A stretch of 64,000 nt of DNA. Origin: a bacterium. Lineage in GTDB: Bacteria > JAJVIF01. The DNA lies in NCBI GenBank assembly GCA_022072165.1, contig JAJVIF010000001.1, positions 1,081,353 to 1,145,352 of the forward strand, in the 5' to 3' direction. Positions 58,318 through 64,000 of this stretch are shown one piece after another (position 1 is the stretch's first letter; each line of letters begins with the position of its first letter). Both the position numbers and the translations under genes were made by a program. Under the pieces are notes generated by a model, which saw only the letters and a program-made list of their open reading frames with translations, had not been told where the DNA came from and made no database searches.

Positions 58318-59334
58318 CTAGCTGGTGAGGAGCCCCGACATCCAGGGGAGGCTGATGTTCATCCGGTAGTCGACATCCGAGTGGTCGTCGTCGAACTCGT
58401 GATACTCATGCGCCAGACCAGCGCTGGTGAGGATCTGATGAATCATCCGGTTGCCGTAGAGGAGGTTGTACTGGTCTTTGGTCCCGCAGTCGAAGTAGAT
58501 CCCCCGGAGAGCCTGCATCGCCGTGGTGGAACGACTCGCGATCGACACCGAGTCCCATTCAGTCCAGTGCTTCCAGCGCTCCCAGTCCATCTGCCCGGTG
58601 TGCAGATCAAAGGGGAGGTGGAAGCCCAACGGAGCGGCTGGGTCCGGGTCATAGTGAGCTGCCATACCCAGCGTCATGAGGACATTCACTTCATCGCCGG
58701 TTAGCTTTTCCTTGGCCCAGATCGCTTCCAGGAACTTCGCCGGCGACTCCTCGTACCTGGCGAACATCCGCAGCGCTGTGGGGAACTCCGGGATGAAGCA
58801 GTACGCGAAGTAGGCATCTCCGGAATGACTGGCGAACGCCCCCCAGACATCAGAGCGGGTCATGCCATGCACAAACGCGCCGTAGCCCCCGGACGATTTC
58901 CCGAAGACACCCCGTTTCGCCGGACTCCCCCCCGCCGCGAATTCCTGCTCCACGAAGGGGAGAATCTCCTCCAGCAGGTAATCCATGTACGGGCCGGTGG
59001 CGGTGCTGTTGATGTACTGATTCCCTCCATAGGCGGTGAAACAGTCGGGGAGCACCACGACCGCCGGGGCCATCCCCTGGGTGGAGATCAGCCAGTCGAG
59101 GCGTTCAACCAGGTTGAGCCCAAAGGGCTTCCAGTTGCTGTGCGAGCGCCCGGTCCCGGTATAGCCCACCAGGTCCATCAGGAGGGGATAGCGCTGCGCG
59201 GTGTCGTAGTCGGGAGGGGTGTAGACCAGGAGTGGTCGCCGCGTGGGGTCACCTGGCGCATTGCCCTGCAGCAGGGCGGAATCGAAGTCGAGATGGTGCA
59301 GGACGCCGCGAGCGGCGGGGACAGGTTTACGCAT
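58318..59334 (-). CDS. Alpha/beta-hydrolase esterase (esterase D family)
   Basis: A 338-residue esterase. The nucleophile elbow is GKSSGGYGAF (GxSxGG), the oxyanion region LLMDLVGYTGTGRSH, the acid likely in FDCGTKDQYNL and the catalytic His in FDDDHSDVDYRM. This fits the putative-esterase family that includes S-formylglutathione hydrolase, feruloyl esterases and enterochelin esterase. There is no signal peptide, so it acts in the cytoplasm. The ATG at 59334 has no ribosome site, and TATCCT ends seven bases before it, another leaderless candidate. Substrate unknown. Confidence 0.88.
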   Translation of the reverse strand: MRKPVPAARGVLHHLDFDSALLQGNAPGDPTRRPLLVYTPPDYDTAQRYPLLMDLVGYTGTGRSHSNWKPFGLNLVERLDWLISTQGMAPAVVVLPDCFTAYGGNQYINSTATGPYMDYLLEEILPFVEQEFAAGGSPAKRGVFGKSSGGYGAFVHGMTRSDVWGAFASHSGDAYFAYCFIPEFPTALRMFARYEESPAKFLEAIWAKEKLTGDEVNVLMTLGMAAHYDPDPAAPLGFHLPFDLHTGQMDWERWKHWTEWDSVSIASRSTTAMQALRGIYFDCGTKDQYNLLYGNRMIHQILTSAGLAHEYHEFDDDHSDVDYRMNISLPWMSGLLTS

Positions 59335-59398
59335 GGGGGCGAGGATACCCCACCCCCTGCACTCTGCTTCTTCACTGCCCGGACATGTGGGCGGTTAC

Positions 59399-60319
59399 TC
59401 AGTTCAGCGAGTTGATGACGTTCTTCAGGGCCGTCTCAGCTTTTTTGAGGCTTTCGACTTCCCCGGGATCGAGGTCCATCACCGGACGCGCCTCGATGCC
59501 ATGCTTGCCGACAATGGTCGGCACGGAGAGGCAGACATCACTCACCCCGTGATAATTCTCGATGTAGCTGGCGACCGGCAGGACCGACCGGCGGTCCCTG
59601 GCGATCGCTTCCACGACTTCCAGGATTGACAGGCCAACGGCCCAGCCTGCGCCCCCTTTGAGCCGGATGACTTCCGCGCCACCCTTTTTGGTCTCCTCGA
59701 AGAGCGCGTTCATCTTCTCCATGCTGAAGCCCGGCATGTTGCGCACCGGGATCCCCCCGATCGCCGCCCGGGACCAGACCGGGAACATGGTGTCACCATG
59801 CTCGCCCATCAGGGTGCACTCGACCGCCGTGGGGTCCACATTGAAGTACTCTGCGATCAGGGAGCGGAACCGGACCGTATCAAGCACGTTCCCGAGACCG
59901 ATGACCTGGTTCTTCGGCAGCCCCGTCGTGGTGGCCGCGATGTAGGTCATGATGTCGACTGGATTCGAGACGATGATCAGAAAGGCGCGCCGGGTGGCAT
60001 TGGTGATTTCCCCAAGCACAGAGCGCATGATGCCGACATTCCGGTTGATCAGGTCGAGCCGCGACTCATCGGGCTTCCGGCGGGAGCCGGCGGAGACCAT
60101 GATGATGTCCATGTCCGCCATGTCCGCGATGGACCCGGCCCGGATGAGGCAACGTCCGGCCACACTGGATCCGTGACGCAGGTCGAGGGCTTCCCCCTCC
60201 GCGACTTCCCCCGCGACATCGTTCACCACGATCTCGCTGGCGATGTCTGACATCTGCAGGGCGAAGGCGAAGTTCGATCCGACCCGCCCACCGCCACCAA
60301 TGATTCCGACACGCACCAT
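59399..60319 (-). CDS. mdh: Malate dehydrogenase (LDH-like type)
   Basis: A 306-residue NAD-dependent dehydrogenase converting malate and oxaloacetate. The Rossmann motif VGIIGGGGRVGSNFA, the substrate loop GSRRKPDESRLDL with Arg where lactate dehydrogenases have Gln, IIVSNPVDIMTY, and the catalytic His 174 in MGEHGDTMFPVW identify an LDH-type malate dehydrogenase. The ATG at 60319 has AAAGGAG 12 bases upstream; earlier codons lack similarity. It has its own TATACT promoter and is not co-transcribed with sucD, though both serve the TCA cycle. Confidence 0.95.
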   Translation of the reverse strand: MVRVGIIGGGGRVGSNFAFALQMSDIASEIVVNDVAGEVAEGEALDLRHGSSVAGRCLIRAGSIADMADMDIIMVSAGSRRKPDESRLDLINRNVGIMRSVLGEITNATRRAFLIIVSNPVDIMTYIAATTTGLPKNQVIGLGNVLDTVRFRSLIAEYFNVDPTAVECTLMGEHGDTMFPVWSRAAIGGIPVRNMPGFSMEKMNALFEETKKGGAEVIRLKGGAGWAVGLSILEVVEAIARDRRSVLPVASYIENYHGVSDVCLSVPTIVGKHGIEARPVMDLDPGEVESLKKAETALKNVINSLN

Positions 60320-60405
60320 GGTCTGCAGCTGCTCCTTTGTCTTGACGCTCGACTCCTGCGGCTGGCCAGCTGGTGGCTCGGCCTCACTGTCAGGATGGCG
60401 CGGCG

Positions 60406-60411
60406 AGTATA
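60406..60411 (-). promoter_or_regulatory. mdh: -10 element TATACT of mdh
   Basis: On the minus strand TATACT, about 87 bases before the mdh start, in a leader that carries its ribosome site. No clear -35 box. Confidence 0.45.
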
Positions 60412-60459
60412 CCCAACCCGCTTCGCCGCACGACGTGACTCGTCGCACGGTCTGACAGG

Positions 60460-60834
60460 CTAGTTTTCGACAGGCTGTTCTTCCACGGGAGGGGTCCGGA
60501 AGACGTTGCGCTCGAGGGTCAGCAGTTCCTTCACAATCAGGCGTTCCCGCTTCTGATTGACCACGGCGACCAGCAGTTTCGTGGGACTGTGAACCCGGAC
60601 TGACTGGAGCATGGGTTCCGGCATCCGGAACTTGAAGGAGGTTGCCACGGCGACCTCGTAGGCGTCCAGATCCTCAATCTGGATGAACCAACTCCCGGGT
60701 TCCTCGCCATGATGAATATGCGCCCGATGGTGATGACCGTTCCAGTCGAACTCGGAGTTCAGGGTCCAGTCTTCCACCGCAGCCAGCGGCTCATCATGTC
60801 CAGCCTCAGGCGGGATGCCAGGATCGTGGGTCAT
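60460..60834 (-). CDS. Hypothetical protein downstream of sucD, 124 aa
   Basis: Not recognised. A soluble protein with a His-rich segment (WNGHHHRAHIHHGEEPGSW) that could bind metal, followed by a beta-type core (FIQIEDLDAYEVAVATSFKF, LLVAVVNQKRERLIVKELL). It starts 9 bases after the sucD stop, so it is surely in the same transcript. The link with succinyl-CoA synthetase is by position only. Confidence 0.65.
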   Translation of the reverse strand: MTHDPGIPPEAGHDEPLAAVEDWTLNSEFDWNGHHHRAHIHHGEEPGSWFIQIEDLDAYEVAVATSFKFRMPEPMLQSVRVHSPTKLLVAVVNQKRERLIVKELLTLERNVFRTPPVEEQPVEN

Positions 60835-60843
60835 CTGGTGGTC

Positions 60844-61725
60844 CTAGACCCGGGCCGCGAGTCGCTCGGCGACCAGCGCTCCGATTTCCTCGATGGTGTT
60901 TGCCACCGGAATGCCCGCCGCTTCCATCGCGTCGACCTTCGCCTGGGCGGTGCCAGCATGGCCCGACACAATGGCACCGGCGTGGCCCATCCGCTTACCA
61001 GGAGGCGCGGTGCGTCCGCCGATGAATCCGATCACCGGCTTCTTCACCAGCCCATCCACGACCTGCTGGACTGCCACCTGCTCATCAGACCCGCCGATCT
61101 CGCCGACCATGACGATGATCTCGGTCTGGGTATCCTCCTGAAAGAGCGGCAGGACATCTTTGAAAGTCGTGCCGAGCACCGGGTCGCCGCCGATACCCAC
61201 GCAGGTGGAGACTCCGATCTTCCGTGCGAAAAGCTCGTTAGCGATTTCGTAGGTGAGCGTACCGGAGCGGGATACGATCCCAACCGTACCTTCAGTGAAC
61301 ATGCCGCCAGGAATGATGCCGAGTTTGCAGGAGGGGGGCGTGATCAGCCCCGGGCAGTTCGGCCCAATAAGGCGTGACCGGGAACCGTTGAGGCGGTCAA
61401 ACACCCGCACCATGTCCTTGGTTGGGACGCCTTCGGTGATCGCCACGATTACCGGGATTTCAGCGGCGATCGCCTCTTCGATGGCATCGGCGCAGAAAGG
61501 CGGGGGCACGAAGATGACAGTGGCATCGCACTGGGTCTGCTCCCGGGCTTCCCGGACCGTGTTAAAGATCGGGACCTCTTCATGGGTGGTGCCACCTTTG
61601 CCCGGCGTGACGCCTCCCACGACCCGTGTCCCGTATTCCCGCATCAGGCGCGTGTGGAACGACCCCTCGCGGCCGGTCATGCCCTGCACTATGACTTTCG
61701 TATCGGCGTTCACCAGGATGCTCAT
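60844..61725 (-). CDS. sucD: Succinyl-CoA synthetase alpha subunit
   Basis: A 293-residue subunit that carries the phosphohistidine. MSILVNADTKVIVQGMTGRE and GTPTPGKGG-type VGGVTPGKGGTTHEEVPIF begin the CoA-binding domain. LIGPNCPGLITP, SRSGTLTYEIANEL and the phospho-His 248 in GKRMGHAGAIVSG follow. A perfect TATAAT on this strand (61773-61778) gives a leader of about 40 bases. It shares its transcript with the 124-aa gene but not with sucC. Confidence 0.97.
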   Translation of the reverse strand: MSILVNADTKVIVQGMTGREGSFHTRLMREYGTRVVGGVTPGKGGTTHEEVPIFNTVREAREQTQCDATVIFVPPPFCADAIEEAIAAEIPVIVAITEGVPTKDMVRVFDRLNGSRSRLIGPNCPGLITPPSCKLGIIPGGMFTEGTVGIVSRSGTLTYEIANELFARKIGVSTCVGIGGDPVLGTTFKDVLPLFQEDTQTEIIVMVGEIGGSDEQVAVQQVVDGLVKKPVIGFIGGRTAPPGKRMGHAGAIVSGHAGTAQAKVDAMEAAGIPVANTIEEIGALVAERLAARV

Positions 61726-61772
61726 GCAGCGGACCAGTCCTTTGCGGGCGGATGTCAGGGCAACAGCCCGCG

Positions 61773-61778
61773 ATTATA
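61773..61778 (-). promoter_or_regulatory. sucD: Consensus -10 box TATAAT of sucD
   Basis: TATAAT on the minus strand, 48 bases before the sucD ATG. No good -35 hexamer at 17 bases. Confidence 0.55.
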
Positions 61779-61800
61779 CCGACCCAGGCCAATCCGCAGG

Positions 61801-63102
61801 CTACTTTTCCTGCGCGCCAGCGATCCGCATCTCATCCACCCAGGCCGCAGCCCAGTCGATCTCCATCAGCGCAAAGTAGTTGTCGAACCCCGACAGACTC
61901 TTTGCCGTGACATATCCCTGATTCAGGACCTGCATCAGGTGAGACTCGAAGCCCGCCCGGTCGCCCATCGCAGCGGCAACAAAGCCCCGTTGGAAATTTG
62001 CCCAGGGCTCTGTCGGATGCTGCACCAAAGCGAGGTCGAGCCAGCGAACGGCTTCCTGCCAATTTTTCCGGGCTATCTCAATCAGCCCCAGTTCCCGCAA
62101 CGCCTCGAACAGCGGTGGTTCCTGCTCCCCAAGGGGGCGGAGAATCTCATACGCCTCATCGAAGCGGCCCTGGGAGTACCGCACCTGCCCCCGTCCGAGG
62201 GGGAAACGCATGTCCTCTGGCCACGAGGCTTCACCCTCCTCGAATCGCGCATAGGCCTGATCAAACTCCTGCAGATTCGCGAGCCCGATCGCGACCAGGT
62301 GAAGGGAATCGGCTGATGGTGACGCCTGATGCCATTGCCGGAAGAGCTTCAGGGCTTCCTGCACGTTGCCTGCCTCGAAATGCAGCAGCCCCAGCTCCCG
62401 GGTCAGCCCGGGATAGTCCGGACGTTGCCGGTGCGCCCAGCCCAGGACTTTCAGCGCGTCTTCGCCCCGCCCCAGGCGCTGGTAGTACCGCCCCGCCAGG
62501 ATGTGGCTCCGGATGTCGTTGGGGTGCTCCTCCAGCCAGGACCGCAACCAGGTGGTGAAGATTTCATGCACCGCGACCCGCTCCGCTGGGATCCGTCCCA
62601 TCACGGAGATGACGCCGGGCTCATAGCCTGTCGCACCGGGCGCGATGGCGTCCTGCAACCAGCTTTCTGCACCTTCGATATCCCCTGCCTGTATGGAGAG
62701 CATCGCGAGACCCGCCAGGGCTGGTGCAAAGGACGCATCCTGCTTCAGCGCGGCTTCGTAGCGCTCCAGCGCGGCTTTGGCATCGCCCGCCACCAACGCT
62801 TCATCGCCCCGACCCGCCAGCACCGTCGGATGAGTGGGAGCCAGCTGCTCCGCTGCTGTATAGGCCGCTGAAGCCCCCGCTGGATCATCGTGACGCAGGA
62901 GATAGTCGCCCTGCGCTGCCAGCGCCGCTGCTTCTGCCGTAGGAAGGGGTCCCTGCTGCCGGGCAGCCGCAAGGAGGGCCGTGGCGGCATCGGGGTTGTC
63001 CTGCATCCAGGCCTGGGCTGCAGCGTCATAAGCCCCTGCCGCAGCCGTCCCTCGGGAACAGCCGGCAAGGAACATCAGGAGCAGGAGGCAGAGACGGATC
63101 AC
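61801..63102 (-). CDS. TPR-repeat lipoprotein
   Basis: A 433-residue lipoprotein. The GTG at 63102 overlaps the gltX stop by 4 bases (GTGA) and starts a signal peptide with lipobox FLAGC. The mature part is a chain of TPR units, for example DPAGASAAYTAAEQLAPTHP, DAKAALERYEAALKQDASF, FDEAYEILRPLGEQEP and WQEAVRWLDLALVQHPTEP. It would act as a protein scaffold at the membrane surface. No enzymatic domain is seen. Confidence 0.85.
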   Translation of the reverse strand: MIRLCLLLLMFLAGCSRGTAAAGAYDAAAQAWMQDNPDAATALLAAARQQGPLPTAEAAALAAQGDYLLRHDDPAGASAAYTAAEQLAPTHPTVLAGRGDEALVAGDAKAALERYEAALKQDASFAPALAGLAMLSIQAGDIEGAESWLQDAIAPGATGYEPGVISVMGRIPAERVAVHEIFTTWLRSWLEEHPNDIRSHILAGRYYQRLGRGEDALKVLGWAHRQRPDYPGLTRELGLLHFEAGNVQEALKLFRQWHQASPSADSLHLVAIGLANLQEFDQAYARFEEGEASWPEDMRFPLGRGQVRYSQGRFDEAYEILRPLGEQEPPLFEALRELGLIEIARKNWQEAVRWLDLALVQHPTEPWANFQRGFVAAAMGDRAGFESHLMQVLNQGYVTAKSLSGFDNYFALMEIDWAAAWVDEMRIAGAQEK

Positions 63103-64000
63103 GGCTGGATGTCCAGACGGGCTCGCAATTCGATGGGATCCAGCAGGTGAATGACGATTTTGAGTTCAGGTCCCTGCGGCAAGCCCGTGAGCAACGCCCG
63201 AAGCGTGTGATAGACCACCGGGGCAGGAATCCCCTCCACCTCTTTCAGGCGTTTCTGCCACGACTTCAGGCGCTGCGCGACCTCTTCCACCGGAAGAGTG
63301 CCCCAATCCGGAATTTCTTCCTTCGCCTGCTGCCAGATTTTCATGGCGGCCGCCTCGACAGGGTCCCCAAGCAGAGCAAGAACCCGATCCGGCAGCGGGC
63401 GACGGGCAACAGCGCGATAGTCGCGCAGGGCTTCGCGCATGGTGCCGAAGCTCGGCTGCAGAGCCCGCAGGATGGTGTCGTAGCCGGGTCGTGGCGACCG
63501 CAGGGAGGGCGGGAGTGGTTTGTCAGGATGCCGGGCCAGGGCATAGGCGCGGAACGCCGCCAGGAGCCGGTCCGGTGTGGCGCGCCGCAAATGCTGGGCG
63601 TTGAACCAGTCGAGTTTTTCGCGCTGGAAATGGGCGGCCGAATGCGAGACGCGATCGAGGTCGTACAGCGGCACCAACTCAGGCAGCGTGAATACCTCCC
63701 CGGCTGCCACGTCCGCCGGACTCCAGCCCAGAAGCGCCAGGGCGTTGCCGATGGCTTCTGGCAGCAGCCCCTTGCGCTGATACCCCATCAGGGAGAAGGC
63801 CCCCTCCCGTTTCGACATCTTGGCTCCCCCACTCCCCAGCAGGAGCGGCAGATGCCCATACGCGGGGGAGTCATGCCCCAGGACCTCCTGGATCGCTATT
63901 TGTCGCGGCGTGTTACTCAGGTGGTCCTCCCCCCGCAGGACATGAGTGATGCCCATGGCGTGGTCATCGACCGCAGCGACGAAGTTGTAGGTCGGCGTGC
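63099..64000 (-). CDS. gltX: Glutamyl-tRNA synthetase, 3' part
   Basis: The frame is open to the right edge (YNFVAAVDDHAMGITHVLRG), so the N-terminal part with the HIGH motif is outside the window. The visible 300 residues hold LRGEDHLSNTPRQ, the KMSKR loop AKMSKREGAFSL, FDVS-type DRVSHSAAHFQREKLDWFN and the C-terminal anticodon-binding helices. The enzyme charges tRNA-Glu, which is also the substrate of the glutamyl-tRNA reductase that opens the heme operon 25 kb away. It overlaps the TPR lipoprotein gene by 4 bases. Confidence 0.95.
   Translation of the reverse strand, partial: TPTYNFVAAVDDHAMGITHVLRGEDHLSNTPRQIAIQEVLGHDSPAYGHLPLLLGSGGAKMSKREGAFSLMGYQRKGLLPEAIGNALALLGWSPADVAAGEVFTLPELVPLYDLDRVSHSAAHFQREKLDWFNAQHLRRATPDRLLAAFRAYALARHPDKPLPPSLRSPRPGYDTILRALQPSFGTMREALRDYRAVARRPLPDRVLALLGDPVEAAAMKIWQQAKEEIPDWGTLPVEEVAQRLKSWQKRLKEVEGIPAPVVYHTLRALLTGLPQGPELKIVIHLLDPIELRARLDIQP

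Overview
The window is a 64 kb, gene-dense, GC-rich bacterial chromosome segment with no rRNA, phage, IS element or CRISPR array. It holds about 55 protein genes, three tRNA genes, one clear cobalamin riboswitch and one candidate structured small RNA. The gene set looks like an aerobic or facultative heterotroph: TCA-cycle enzymes, complete heme synthesis, B12-dependent ribonucleotide reductase, archaeal-type fructose-1,6-bisphosphate aldolase/phosphatase, and several lipoproteins. I cannot assign a phylum. The mix of ordinary core genes with many unrecognised ones, the FBPA/P enzyme and a tRNA-Arg with anticodon GCG point to a poorly sampled lineage. Many genes have good GGAGG-type ribosome sites. 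A second group has no such site and instead carries a -10-like hexamer 7-9 nt before the start codon, which suggests leaderless transcripts.

Layout. 1-9 kb: end of a quinone oxidoreductase-like gene, a cyclophilin, a secreted His-rich protein, an orphan adenine methyltransferase, an enoyl-CoA hydratase group, an aldehyde dehydrogenase and a small MetE-like zinc methyltransferase. 9-14.5 kb: nrdJ behind a 555-bp leader, a glycosyltransferase and a flavin reductase-like protein. 14.5-20.6 kb: a cobalamin riboswitch followed by four overlapping genes: a beta-propeller lipoprotein, a lipoprotein fused to an ECF S-component-like membrane domain, a double ABC ATPase and an EcfT. I read this as a corrinoid (or cobalt) importer with unusual surface parts, and it is the most interesting system here. 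20.6-24.1 kb: a BNR-repeat lipoprotein, a methyltransferase, tRNA-Ser(CGA) and tRNA-Arg(CCU).

24.1-38.1 kb: one long minus-strand operon, hemA - hemC/hemD fusion - hemB - hemL - histidine kinase - response regulator - hemE - hemN - hemH - hemY - polytopic membrane protein. It makes heme from glutamyl-tRNA and carries its own two-component system in the middle. 38.2-39.7 kb: tRNA-Arg(GCG), a small zinc-ribbon protein, a candidate ncRNA with promoter and terminator, and an ArsR-type regulator. 39.7-52 kb: mostly small membrane, zinc-ribbon, coiled-coil and Nudix proteins, a UbiA prenyltransferase, an RqcH/NFACT protein and a TylF-type methyltransferase.

52-64 kb: FBPA/P, a lower-GC GIY-YIG/DUF4357 protein, aconitase with a basic tail, an Sm-like protein with a histone-H1-like tail, sucC, an esterase, malate dehydrogenase, sucD (apart from and opposite to sucC), a TPR lipoprotein and the 3' part of gltX, which leaves the window on the right.

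Links between regions: NrdJ needs adenosylcobalamin, so the riboswitch-controlled importer could supply a cofactor needed for DNA synthesis. Aconitase, SucCD and Mdh form a TCA block, and FBPA/P marks gluconeogenesis.
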